Shown: in pieces, positions 41,238 to 53,460 of the stretch
Position numbering within the stretch: position 1 is the stretch's first letter
Layout: each line of letters opens with the position of its first letter
Assembly: GCF_001411555.2 (NCBI RefSeq)
Contig: NC_049911.1
Location: 8,440,209-8,504,208, forward strand
DNA: 64,000 bases
Reading direction: 5' to 3'
Source of the DNA: Juglans regia
Taxonomy: Eukaryota; Streptophyta; Magnoliopsida; Fagales; Juglandaceae
Translations under genes and position numbers: made by a program
Notes under the pieces: model-generated
What the model saw: only the letters and a program-made list of their open reading frames with translations
Database searches by the model: none
What the model was told of the DNA's origin: nothing

Positions 41238-42804
41238 ATTTGTGTAACACCCGCAAATTTATTTATTTATTTTGTTTTAGTTTATTTTATTTTCACCCCT
41301 AGGTTGCTGTCGTCCACAGCATGCATGATCATACATGTCTCTAGTTTATTTTTTTTTATCCACTCCGTGCACACGCACGACTTAGTTTTTCATCCGCACA
41401 CACATCTCCCTCGTCTCTCTAGGGTTTTCATATCACATATATTTACACACGTTCTTCCTCTCTCGACAAAAAAAAAAATACCTAGTTTAGTCGTTCTCCT
41501 TTTCCCCCTCTCCTCTCGTTTTCTCACAGTCGAAACATAGTTGCTGCCCTCCTCAGCCTCCATCCCCTCGGTTTCTCGCACCCCAAGTCGTGCAGCACCC
41601 CAACCACTGGCCAAGCCGTAACACAACACGGTTGTTTTGTTTCCGTGACGCTGCTGCCCAGACATGCGAATGTAAGCCTCAACCACTGCATTGTCGTAGC
41701 CAACATCCTTATACGTTCGCAGCTCCACCTCGCCGTGCGCCACCTCCACTTGACCATCTCTGGAACTCTGCTCCCCTGTGGTACACCACTACACCACCAC
41801 CTTATTACCGAGGACAACCACCTACATTGTGAACCGAAAATTCCCCTATTTTAGCCCTTGAAAACAGAGCAACTCTCAGCCGATGCCCGTGTCGATCAAA
41901 GCCACCTCACACGGTGCCAGCGCCTCCACGTCGTTAGCACCGGTATAGAGAACTCCGACGGTCACTCCACGCCACTCCTATCACGCCGCGTCCCTACTAG
42001 TAAGCTCATAGAATGTCACGACCTCCTCGCCGTTATTCTGCTCTCTCTCTCCGTGTCTCTCTTTTCCTACGCGAGATTTTTCTCTCTCTCGCTCATTTCT
42101 TTCTCTCTCTCTCAGTGTTCTGCCGTCATGTCTCCGCCACCTCCCACTGGCTTGCCCTGTCGCGACCTCCTTCAGTCAAGGTTAACCTCCATATCGCGTA
42201 CGTAGCCTCTGTTTCCTTCAAATAATTTTGGTTTACGTAAGTATACTACATGGTTCTAAGTTATATTTTACACAAATATTATTAATTACTTTTTTACCCT
42301 TTGAACTGCAAGTTATGCTAAGGTGTTTTAAAAATTTTATTATGTGTTAATAAACTCTTATATATTTTTTATTACATAAATCACTTAAGTATTTTAATAT
42401 ATTATTAAGTAAAGATTTATTTTAAGAGTAAACAATATTGGAGTAATGTTGTTTTTACACTTTAGATATGATTTAGTCTATTTAAAAATAGTTATGGTTT
42501 AATTTAGAATATTTTGGGATAATTATATTATCTAGTATTAAACTTTATAGTTTGTTTTTATTAATAAATAGGTCAGACTTTTATATATTTTAGTCAAGTT
42601 AGTAAATCGATTTTAGAAAGTGTTGATTTGTAATCTTAGGTTTTGAGGAATTAAATAGGTTATTTTAGAAACTTAAGATTAAATATCGAAATACGTGATT
42701 AATTGAAAATTTATGAGAATTACGTTATTATGTTATATGTGACAATTAATAATAGTTCGGCATTTTGAGGAAATTCCTGCAAAAGCTAAAAAGTCCAGGT
42801 AAGC

Positions 42805-45800
42805 TGTAATACCCGAATACCACTACATAGGTATTTATGTCATTTATTAATATTTTAAGTTAAATATTTTGAAATAAAGAATTTCATTATGTTATTATTT
42901 ATTTTAAGATGGGTGTCTTTATTTTTAATGTGTGTTTTTTTAAGACCTTATAATATTTTCTTTAAGTCCTCTACTTTTATCAAATTAAAAAGTGACCCAA
43001 ACCTTCTCAACCATAGGATAGGTAGGTGAGAAAATATCCTCCTATGTTTGAATCCCCACCGTCCATCCTTTGGCTTGTAAGACAAGCTTTGACTAATCAA
43101 TTCACTTTTCTCTAAGTGAAACCGTCAGCTTCTTCAACAAGTCACTTGACTCTCATTTCCTCCTATTACACGTCGGTCCCCAAAGCAAACAAAGGAAGAA
43201 ATTTCCGTAAGCTTTCTTCCTGCGTACGAGAGGCTCTCGGTTTCCACTAACCCGTGCGATTCCTCTCATTCCTTCAAGCCGATCCCTTTCAGTTGTGAAC
43301 CCAAGCTTTCCATCGAAGATCCTCAAGGGAATCGACCCCGTAAGTGGGTTTCTTTAGCTCTAAATTTTGGATTTGGAATCTTGGATGTTGGGTTTAATCT
43401 AGGGTTCTTTTCTTCAGAAATTTCTGTTGTGTTCCAGCCCCAAATATTTCGGATTCTCTTCCTCTTCTCGTTGCGTGTGTTTCCATGGCTTCTAAAAGGA
43501 CCCAAACAGGTATTATAATCCTTCCATGAGTTTCTTGCAAATTGGGGGTTTTCGGATTTTGTTTTAGCCGAATACTATGTGGTAGTTTCTAGAGACATTT
43601 CCTCATTTGTTTTCTCATTTAGCTGCTCTACTTGGTAGTAAACGAAAACCTAAATTTTCTGGTTTAAAACCGAGCACCTTTAGTTTGTCTTGCTGTGGGT
43701 CATGCCCTGTTTTGGTGAATTCGAGTTGTGTGTATATGCTTTGTTTTACGGTCCTAAGCCGTGTGTGTTCTGTTTTGTGGGTCTAGTTGTGCGTGTGTGT
43801 GTGTGTTCTGTTTCATGGATCTAGCTATGCTTGTGCGTGTGTTCTGTTTTATGGTCTTAAGCCGTGTGTGTGTATGTCCTGTCTTGGTGTGTATAACAGC
43901 CGAGTGTCCTAAGGCAGAATCTTCTAGTCCCTTTTCTTATGTTTTCTTGAGTCTAAGTCATGTTTTACTTTTGTTAAACTCATGTCTTTAATTGTTAATT
44001 AGTAGAGTTAAGGTTTATGATTTTCAAACATGTTTTCCTCAAGTTATGGCCTAAGTAAGCCATTAAGAGTTTTAAACCTAAACTAGTAAGCTTATTTAGA
44101 AACCTTTAAGCTGCCAAGAGTTGTCTCTTTTATTAGTATTGGTTTTAGAAAATATGTGAGGTTTCTTAAATATTGGAAGGACGATACTAAAGGTTGACTT
44201 ATGCTATGTAAATAGTTTAACGAGTAAGGAAGACGCCTTAATTCCATTTTTGGAATTTAAGGGAGCACGTATGGGTATTGGGTAGCAAAGTCTTTAGTGA
44301 AATGAATTTTAATATGTTATTTCCTTTCATTGAATAGAAGTGTAATTTCAAGATTTAAAGACTCTACTTATAAAGCCTCGAGGTAAGTAGCTATGACCAT
44401 GCTCCTTACACACAAAGCTCTCTTATGAAAGAATATCTCTCTCTTTGTACATGTTCTCTTATAAAAGAATAAATATATATATATATATATATATATTATG
44501 TACAAGCCTTCCTTGGTAGCCCCTGTTAAGTATCTTATTGATTACAATTGTGTGTATGTAAGGTAATGCATCACGAAACTTTTATGCATGCTCTCTCTTA
44601 AATAGCTATGCCTTACTTATACGTAACATGACATGAAATACTTTTTAAGTAAAAAGCATTTGCATTGGACTAACGGAAGATAATGAAAATGTTTAACTAA
44701 AAAGAAAGAAAAGAAAAGAACTAAAAGCATGAACGTACGTAATGGCCATATGAATAAAATGGTACCAAAGAATGGGCAGATGGCAATGCCGGGTAAGTGG
44801 TACTGGTAGTGCACCCAGTGCTACCCCCATAAAAGGGGTTCCAACCTGTGGCCGCGGGTGGAATCCAGGTCCAAAAGACCGCTAACCCCAACACACAGGG
44901 CGTAATAGTGTGTACTGGTCCAAGAAAGTGAAATATAAAGTAAAGTCATTTCTTAGGAATGTTTAAGCATGAAAAGTACAGTTTATACATGAAAAATACT
45001 ATTAAGTATGAAAGATACAGTTAAGCATGAAAGCAAAGTTATGCATGAAAGGTACGGTTAAGCATGAAGTACAATGATGCATGAAAGTGTAGTTATTCTT
45101 TAATTGTTTATGCATGAAAGCATTGTCAAGAACTAACAAACGTTTATGTACGCTTGTTTTCAAAAAAAAAAAAGATTATATGATTATTAAGTTAACGGCA
45201 TGGTGTACTGCTTACTGAGTATTAGACTCACTTTGTGTTTATGTTTTAAACATTCAGGTATGAACGATGAGGCTGTGGAGCCAGGTGCTGCTGACGAGGG
45301 AAGGACTAAGGTTTAGAGTTCCCGGTTGGTTTGAGTTGGAGGACAATGATTATTTTCTTTATGTTTTTATTATGGGTCCCATGTTGGGACGTTCTGTTGG
45401 TTTGACTTTAAAACAATATGCCTTTGGGCAAGGGTGTAAGTACTATGGTGGGATGATAGTAACGGTGTATTTTTTATGGTGGGGTGATGGTAACCCCACA
45501 TAGGAAGGTTAAATGCCTTTTTGTATGTGTTATGGGGACTGAGTCCCCTCTTAATTAGAACTAGTATGTTTGATGATGGATGATGGACTCTGAGAGTCCT
45601 TTATTTAGAATCTTGAACATATCGTTTATCAGGTGCTTACTTTTAAACTGGAAATGCAGTGTACATGCACGACATGTTCACGTCCATCCCTTTTACCCTC
45701 GTAGAAAAAAAAATGCATAGTATAAACAATACTATTAATGATAAGGAAAGAACAGATAAATTGCCGCGACCACGTCCCGATCATAGGATTGGGGCGGGGT

Positions 45801-45807
45801 TGTGACA
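42805..45807 (+). repeat. Solo LTR (inner, 3.0 kb) nested in the outer LTR, TSD TAAGC
   Basis: Begins TGTAATACCCGAATACC and ends GGGGCGGGGTTGTGACA, with perfect TAAGC duplications at 42800-42804 and 45808-45812. The outer LTR reads continuously (AAGTCCAGGTAAGC then GGGGTTCC) once this is removed. It contains a TA microsatellite (44466-44496), a TG run (43789-43806) and the tandem repeat at 44960-45125. No gag-pol. It is younger than the outer LTR. Confidence 0.85.
44960..45125 (+). repeat. Degenerate ~20-bp tandem repeats (AAGCATGAAAG)
   Basis: TTAAGCATGAAAG, TTATGCATGAAAG, TTTATACATGAAAA and similar units recur seven or eight times with 18-30 bp spacing inside the inner solo LTR. Confidence 0.7.
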
Positions 45808-47018
45808 TAAGCGGGGTTCCTATGCTAGACTTTGCATTAAAATAAAATGAGCTGAGGTTATTTTTGGAAAATATACATATTTGATGTTGAAAAGAAGTTT
45901 GAACTTCCTCAGTTATTTGTTCTGCATTACTCATGAGATTCTGTTTAAGAATAAATTATTTTCTGTCATGACTGGTGTAGACATGAGCTTATTTTTGACA
46001 TTCTGTTTCTGAACTTTGAAAAGAGAGCGAATATGAAATTTTGTGCATAAATTATGTCGTGATATGATTTTGTTCTGTTTTGAAGATTTTCTGTACTCTG
46101 ATATGATCTGATGTGATTTCTGAAAACCTCTGGCATAACATTCTGTTTCTATTTCTGTTTCATTCTGACCTTATCACGGGTGTAAAACTATGGCCTTTGT
46201 TCAGGTTGGTACCAACTTTTCTGTTTCTGGTACACCCACTTTGGATACAAAGTGGTTTTCTGTGTGGTCTTTCCTATGTACACACTCGGGACTCCGAGAA
46301 TGATAAGGGGAAGATTCACATTCTATTTCTACTCGGTTAACTACCGGGGTTTGCACAACTCTACCACGGGGGTTAAACATGGTATTTGTTCTGATATGAT
46401 AAGATAAGATGTGATGTTTCAGTTTATGCTATACCAAAGGGATTTTGATTATGAATATTTTTGAACTTTCACTCTGATATTTTTGATAACATGTTCTGAC
46501 GCTGCATTTTGAAAACATTATTCTGATTCTGCATTCTGAAAGAAAATATTTTTTTGTTCTGTATTCTGAACTCTGTAAATGCTCATGTTTACACCCTACT
46601 ATATGTCATCTGCTTACTGAGTTGTTGATAACTCACCCCTTATCTCCATATTTTTTTCAGATAATTTTGATGGTTCAGCTGGAGAACAAGAGTAGAAAGT
46701 TTAGCAAGGTGTGATGATCGTAGTGGAATAAGTGTCTGAGAGTACAAATGCTTATTTGAGGGTCGTAGTTAGTAAACTGATTTATTTTTCGGGTATTTGA
46801 TTTGATGAGTTGAGGATGTTTTCGAGTTTTTGGAGAATTTCTAATTTATGTTATTGGAGATTTCTTTATTGTCGCCACGGAGAACTTAGATTTTTGGATT
46901 GATTAAGTGGATTAATATTTTATGGGATTTTCTGGATTTTATAGTTGTGTTATTTAAGTTAATTTTAAGTATTAAGAGCTAACTCTTCGGACCTCCGGGA
47001 CCAGGGCGTTACAATTTG

Positions 47019-47516
47019 TCTAAAGTTCCAATAACTATTTTAATGTTTTCGAAATGGGTCAATTGTATGTAACGTCATCTGCCTTCCTTGATATACAAGG
47101 GTTGGGAACTGTTGGATTTATGCAATCTTGATATTATTATGGTCAAAAGTTATTCATATATTTTTTTTATCCTGGGATATTATCTTATGTATTGAAATTA
47201 CGTTTATTAGGTACTAAATTACTGGTTAACATCCATTATAAAATGCATTAGTCGTGGCTACAGATCTTAGGGGACTCATTAATGGAATTCAATTCATCCT
47301 ACGACTTTTGTTTCTAATTTACTCTCATTTTTTATACCCATTAATGGAAACACCAAGAGATACCACTCATGACATCATTACAACTAATATTTTTTTTTCT
47401 TGTATATTAATTGCCTTATTTTATGTGTAATGAAAAGTAATATGGTAAAAAAAAATGCTACTGCCTGCCTGTATTGGAGTTAATAGTGTAAATAGTTCGA
47501 TTTAAATTAATTTATG
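47019..47516. other. Spacer, no feature seen
   Basis: AT-rich sequence without a recognised gene or repeat. Confidence 0.4.
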
Positions 47517-48985
47517 TCATTTCTGGAACAACAGTGTGCCACCAGCTCTCAAACCCAGGACCAGAAACTTGAGAAATAAGAAACAATACCCTACAACATG
47601 CTGATGAAATTTACCTGCTACATTGTAATCTTTCTTGGTTAGTGGTAGAACTTCGGAGGCAGGGGGCCGACTAATAGCATCAGGAAGAGAAAATAAAACC
47701 CAGTTTCTCTCGGAAGTGGCAGCCCCTCTAATTAAGGCAGTATTTAAATTAATCTTGATGTCTTTAAAAATCATTTCAACAATGCTCAGTTGTTCCTCGG
47801 AGCTTCTTATGGCATTTACCACTGTCAAAGCATCCCCTTCAAGTACTATAGCATGTCTCAGCTCCATTAATTTAGTGCACAAGATGGAAGCTTTTAATGT
47901 TGCAATGGATTCAACCGAGAGAGCATCAGGGTAAAGATCTCGAGTTGATCTCAGTGTTGCTATAACTCTTCCTTCCCAATTCCTCGTTATCACTTCAGTC
48001 CCTACTTTACAATGAATTTTATCATCTGCAACATCTCGATAAATCTTAATTATAGGTGTTTCAAGGAGCTATTGTCCATTGCTGATCTGTTGTGGAAGTA
48101 GTTGCTGCACCTTTTGTAGCTTTCTGTTGCATGCTCCTGTAATCACTTATGGCTTGTTTTGTGTGGCTCACCAAAGAGCTAGGGGATAAAAAAATTTCTT
48201 CAAATACAAATCTATTTCTTCTCTTCCAATTCTGATGAGCCGTGACAGCAAATTCTTCAATTTCCTCAACATTCAAGTTTAAAACAGAAAAAGGACAGAA
48301 CTTCCCTGAAAGGCTTATCAACAATTGCACATTTTTGGATTCTTTTGGAACATTTCCCCCATACATCCTATATTGATCTGCAACTCCAAAGAGCATGTGC
48401 CACTGTCTCTATGTTATATGGGCAGATGAGGCACATGCTTTAAGAAAGACTTTAAGAGGCCCTCATGACAGGCCCTCCAAAGAAAGACTTTAACAGCATT
48501 GGCCACTCTAAGCTTCCAAACATTTTTCCAAATCACAAAGTGATCAATATTACCCGATGTTTGCCCCTTTTGTCTCTCCACTATAGCACATTGTAAGTGG
48601 TAAGCACTCTCTTACCACACTCTCTACAGCGAACTTACCATCTCCAGTATACCTCGAGGCTAGTTTATCTTAACTATTGCATGGGCTGATAGGGTTTCTT
48701 CTAATGTCTTCGATCTCAGATTTAGAAAACATTTCATTTAGCAAAGAGATGTTCCATTGGTTTGTGCCACTATCAATCAAATATTTAACCTTTGTTTTAT
48801 CATATAACCCTATGGTAGAGTTTTGAAATCTAAAAAGAATTGGTCTTGGGAGCCATTTGTCTTTCCAAATCTTCACTCAGTTCCCATTGCCCATTTCCAC
48901 ATCAATCCTTCTTCCAAGAGTTGTCTAGCTTCTAAAATACTTCTCCATATATAGGATGCTTTGCTGCCAACTTTAGAGTAAGAGA
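47517..48985 (-). mobile_element. L1-type LINE 3' part: zinc-binding and RNase H domains
   Basis: On the minus strand, in order from 48985 down, are a linker with KIWKDKWLPRPILFRFQNS (about 48820-48880), WNISLLNEMFSKSEIEDIRR, a zinc-binding region spread over frames near 48400-48660, and the C-terminal RNase H-like domain (47517-47993). The RNase H part has NWEGRVIATLRSTRDLYPDA, ASILCTKLMELRHAIVLEGD and VVNAIRSSEEQ, with the Glu-Gly-Asp block typical of plant L1 elements. Frameshifts separate the parts. It ends close to the copia LTR at 49038. It belongs to a different L1 copy from the one at 55685-60150. Confidence 0.8.
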
Positions 48986-49037
48986 TAGTTATCACACAAT
49001 TCATTGATAGATTTGCTTAAGTTACCCAAGCTTCTTT

Positions 49038-49439
49038 TGTTGACCGTTTTTCACGGAGGCTGTTCGTAAGAACGAGTCTAGCTTTCCTTAAGTTTAGGAG
49101 CTCTTGAAGTGGTTCACTCTGATTATTCATCACATTCGTAGAACATTGGAACTATCCCATGATAAACTGAACGCGTGGGACACATAGCTACCAAAGCTTG
49201 ATGGAAGCTTCAGCTATAAATACTATGTTTGGTCCCCAGACTCACTCACTCAATCTTCTTCAGTCTTACACCATCTAAATAGTGTTGAGTAGAGTTTGGA
49301 AGTGTCAAACGTCAGTGAGAAAGCACAGCAAAATAGTGAGGAACATCAATGGCTGGAGGTAATGTTTCTTTGGCATTAAACCTACCGATTCTGTTTTAAA
49401 GTGTTTATTAAACATTATAGAATCGACATTTAGCTTTCA
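49038..49439 (+). repeat. 5' LTR of the copia element (402 bp)
   Basis: Starts TGTTGACCGTTTTTCACGG and ends TTTAGCTTTCA. A TATAAATA box is at 49215-49222. An ATG (49349) is followed within ten bases by a GT donor-like GAGGTAATG. Confidence 0.9.
49215..49222 (+). promoter_or_regulatory. TATA box of the copia LTR promoter
   Basis: TATAAATA, conserved at 55371-55378 in the 3' LTR, about 135 bp upstream of the LTR ATG. Transcription would be expected to start about 30 bp downstream. Confidence 0.7.
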
Positions 49440-49441
49440 TT

Positions 49442-49454
49442 TGGTATCAAAGCC
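49442..49454 (+). promoter_or_regulatory. Primer-binding site of the copia element
   Basis: TGGTATCAAAGCC directly after the 5' LTR, matching initiator tRNA-Met with the substitution common in copia elements. Confidence 0.85.
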
Positions 49455-49687
49455 TCGTTTCATCTCTACATTGGTGTTTATAGAGTTGCTCTGTTCATCT
49501 CTGTTTTTTGGCCGAAAGTTTTAAAAAATTTTAAGTTTTGATTTCTGGATTTTTTTTATTCGAAAGAAGTTTAGAAATCATGTGGAAATAGTTTTTCTAA
49601 ACTTTCTGTGATTAAAAACGTGTTTTTTGACGTGAAAATGGTCCCAAAATCGTGATCTGTAGAACTGTCTGGAGGTTGAAGACGACT

Positions 49688-50032
49688 AAAACGACATGTA
49701 GTTTTCAACTTTATTGAAAACGATATGTCTTTTAGTGGGGAAGCCTTTCATTCAGTATTGATAAACAACATGTCGTTTTCAGTTTTGGTGAAAACGACAT
49801 GTCATTTAGTTCGGAGCCATTTATTCAGTATAGAGATAAACGACATGTAGTTTTAGTTTTGTTGAAAACGACATGTCATTTAGTTGGGCCAGTATTCATT
49901 CAATATAGCAAAAAAACGACACGTCGTTTATAAGTTTAATAAAACGACATGTCGTTTATATGGCCTATTTTTCTTTTAAACAATAACGAACAACACGTCG
50001 TTTTCAATTTTAGAAAAAAGACATGTCGTTTA
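49688..50032 (+). repeat. Palindromic ACGACATGTCGT array in the copia leader
   Basis: Ten palindromic cores of the type AAACGACATGTCGTTT occur as five pairs. The pair period is about 75 bp and the two cores of a pair are separated by about 10 bp, giving large stem-loop potential. Cores are near 49688, 49716, 49761, 49790, 49836, 49864, 49911, 49940, 49986 and 50013. Text between pairs (TTTCATTCAGTATTGATAAA, TTTATTCAGTATAGAGATAA) is also repeated. Function is unknown. Confidence 0.9.
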
Positions 50033-50955
50033 TATGGGTCAGTTTTTCAAAAAAAATAATTTTTTTTCACTTTTATAGATGGTCTGAAAAGTGGGTTTTT
50101 GGGCCCACGCCCTTTGCGCTTATAATTGTTATGCTGTATAATTGTGCTTATAATTTTTATTTGATTGAATTATATACAATTGGGATAATTGTTGTGCAAA
50201 TTTATTTATTATGCTCATATTTAGTTTGCATGAATTGATTAATTTTTCTCTATATTAATACATGCAATTTTTGGATGAGTATATAGTTAAACGCATGAAA
50301 CTAAATGTTATGCATAATATTATAGTTTTGATTGTGCAATATTTATGCTTATATTATGAGAATATTTTGTGCATAATAATAACATGTTAGTATTAGTTAA
50401 AATTATGTAATTCATAATATTAAGCTAGTCTTATGCAATTTAATGTCTAGTGATCCATATAATTTTAATTAATTAGAGAATAGCCACAGCATCTTTAATT
50501 AAATAAAATTATATATTATGATTGATTAGGATCACATAAAAAATATTAAACATTAATTGTAATTAATTATACTTAATATTATAAATTTTATCTCACAATA
50601 ATTTTTATTTTATTTATATTATTAATTAAGATAAAATATCAAGTTATTCATAACTTATTTACAAGAATTATGAATTTAGTAAATGATTTGATAATTTTAT
50701 CATAAGTTTAATCTAAGATAGAATATATATCAAAATATAATCATAATATACCCTTAGAATTATGAATTAAGCAAATAATTTGATAAAATTCTATCATAAA
50801 CAATGATTGAATCTTCTTGAATTAAACTTTTAGCTCACGGGCAATTTTATGTCATTATATTCAACTTTTAAAGCATTATTTGCATTGGTAAAGCATGGAA
50901 CTGTTTATTTAGGCCTCAATTTTAACATAAGCATGTAATCTATAATTTTATGCAG

Positions 50956-51701
50956 TTGTACAACCTGCAAATTTCTTTGATATGCATTATGATATCCTTG
51001 AACTTAAGGGAGATTACTATAAGGTCTGGAAGGAGAGAGTTTTTCTTCATTTAGGTTGGATAGACATAGACTATGCTATTAGGAAAGATGAACCTCCAGC
51101 ACTCACTAATACCAGCACTGCAGCGGACATCGCGCTTTATGAAAGATGGAAGGGATCTAATCACCTCAGCATGATATTCATTAAGACTAGAATTTCGACT
51201 AATATTCGTGGTTTTGTCGATCAGCATGAAAAGGTTCAAGACTTGCTAAAAGCCATTAATGAACAATTTGTCACTTTAGACAAGGCACTAGCAAGCACCC
51301 TAATCATGAAGTTCTCATCCTTAAGACTCACCAGTTTGAGAGGTGTGCGTGAGCACATCATGCAAATGAGGGACAATGTGGCTCAATTGAAGAAACTCGA
51401 GATTGAAATGTAGGAGTCTTTCCTGGTGCACTACATCCTGAACACCCTCCCGCATCAATATGGACCCTTCAAAATCTCATACAACACACATAAGAATAAA
51501 TGGTTAATTAATGAACTCATGATCATATGTGTTCAAGAAGAAGGGAGACTGATGATGGAACATGGTGAAAGTGCAATGCTGGCAACGCGTGAAAATGGCA
51601 AATCTCAAGCCAATCAGAAAGTGAAATGCAAAATACCTCCCCAAGATGGTATTAAGAAAGATTCCAGGTGTTTCTTTTGTAAAAAAAAAAAGAATACATG
51701 A
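50956..51701 (+). pseudogene. Copia gag (UBN2-type) with one stop and a broken zinc knuckle
   Basis: The open frame begins before the first internal ATG (50982); text from 50956 is in frame and preceded by a TATGCAG acceptor-like site. It has LKGDYYKVWKERVFLHLGWI, LTSLRGVREHIMQMRDNVAQ and FLVHYILNTLPHQYGPFKIS, typical of the gag of this copia group. A TAG interrupts it at 51411-51413. The zinc knuckle starts RCFFCKKKK but runs into an A-tract and frameshift at 51680-51700, losing its second half. Confidence 0.8.
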
Positions 51702-51704
51702 AGA

Positions 51705-53460
51705 ATGAATGCACCAAATTTCAGAAATGGCTTTCAGAAAGGTAATATAACCTCACTTGTTTGTTATGAATCTAATATGATTAATGTCAATATTAACACA
51801 TGGTGGATTGATTCTAGATCAACAATCCACATTTCAAATTCCTTGCAGGGTTTGCAAAACCTAAGGAAGCCAGTAGGAAGTAAGCAAAGCATCTTATCAG
51901 GAAACAAGATGGGCTCGCATATGGAAACTATAGGAACTTGCTATTTAATTTTATCTAGTGGTTTTATTTTAAAGTTGGAAAAGACCTTTTATGTTCCAAG
52001 TTTCTTTAGAAACTTGATTTCAGTTTCAAGACTTGTACCTTTTGAATATTCTTTTAATTTTTCAAATCCATCATTCAGTTTATTTTATAAATCTGATTGT
52101 GTTGGGAATGGTACTTTGTCCGATGGTCTTTACTGAATTAATTTACAAAACAATGCTACTTATGATTCAATGCATATTTACACTGGCACTAAAAGGTGCT
52201 ATTAATGATGATTCCTCTAAATTATGGCACCGGAGATTAGGTCATATCTCTTTAGATAGAATTAAAAGATTAGTAAATGAATGGGTACTTAATACTCTAA
52301 ATTTTCCTGATTTTGAGACTTGTGTGAACCGCATAAAGGGAAAGCAAACCAACAAGTCAAAGAAAGGTGCCAATAGGAGTTCAGACATATTAGAGATCAT
52401 ACATACTGATATATGTAATCATCTCTTTTATCGATGATTACTCACTATATATGTATCTCTACATGCTTCATAACAAGAACAAAATATTAGATGCCTTTAA
52501 GATCTTTAAGGCTGAAGTAGAGAAACAATGAGGTAAGCAAATTAAGTTTGTGAGATCAGATAGAGGTGGTGAATATTATGGTAGATACACAGAGAATGGA
52601 CAAGCACCTGATACGCAGAAAGAAGAAACTGAACATATTGAACATGGTGCGGAGTATGCTTAACAGCTTCAATCTTCATAAATCCTTGTGGACTGAAACA
52701 CTTAAGACGGCAGTGTATATATTAAACCGAATTCCAATTAAGGCTGTTTCTAAAATGCCATTTGAATTATGGAAATGTTAGAAACTGAGTTTGCGACATA
52801 TGCACGTTTGAGGAGGTCTGCCTGAGGTGAGAATTTATAATCCATAAGAGAAGAAACTAGACCGAAGGACCATTAGTGGGTATTTCATTAGATATGCTGA
52901 AAGGTCTAAAGGTTACGGATTTTAAAGAAATGCAAAATTTCTTGAAAATGACTTGATCAGTGGGAGCGATCAAACCAGGAATATAGTTTCTGAGAATGAT
53001 CATTCAGAATCTCAACCTTCCACCTCAAGTGATAGATTGGTTATTATTTACAGCACCCGTCAAGTACAAACTGGTCTTGAACGACCAATCATTAAAGTTT
53101 CACAAGTTGTTGACGACATTTCAGTAGATCATGTAGTTCAAGAGTTGCCAAAAATATTTAAACAACGAGTTGAACCATATACTTATCAGGAAGATGATGA
53201 TACAACATTAAGAAGATCTATTAGAGCAAGAAAATCAACAATTCCTAATGATTATGTTGTGTGTCTGCAAGAATCTAACTATAACATTGGAGCTGAAAAT
53301 GATCCTGAATTCTTTTCACAAGCCATCAGTTGCAAAGACTCAGAATTATGGTACAATGTCATAAAGGAATGGTTGAATTCTATAAAGAGTAACAGAGTCT
53401 GGGATCTTATTGAGTTGCCAAATGGTATAAAAGCTATTGGATGTAAATGAGTCTTTAAGA
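51705..53460 (+). pseudogene. Copia protease and integrase region, decayed
   Basis: The protease reads TWWIDSRSTIHISNS, where the active-site D-S-G has become D-S-R. The gag-pre-integrase block is KLWHRRLGHISLDRIKRLVN, followed by IKGKQTNKSKKGANRSSDIL and LEIIHTDIC of the integrase core. Between 52430 and 52950 the integrase is scattered over all three frames with many stops. The segment 52953-53450 is the variable integrase tail and the start of the RT module (SQAISCKDSELWYNVIKEWL). Confidence 0.8.

Larger units (their letters stand above)
41243..47013 (+). repeat. Solo gypsy LTR (outer, about 2.76 kb) with TSD ATTTG, carrying a nested LTR
   Basis: Begins TGTAACACCCGCAAATTTAT at 41243 and ends GGGACCAGGGCGTTACA at 47013, flanked by ATTTG at 41238-41242 and 47014-47018. 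No internal region or second LTR is present, so it is a solo LTR left by recombination. It is interrupted at 42805-45807 by another LTR. The right part (45813-47013) is homologous to the first kilobase of the minus-strand gypsy LTR at 9540, including AAGCGGGGTTCCTATGCTAG. Confidence 0.85.

Noticed and set aside
41304..42225. Overlapping frames of 69-119 codons, some Ser/Leu-rich
   Set aside because: Pyrimidine-rich LTR sequence with frames open on both strands; no domain or conservation evidence.
49688..50032. CRISPR-like array of palindromic repeats
   Set aside because: Eukaryotic retroelement leader; spacers are themselves repeated and unit structure is paired; no cas genes.
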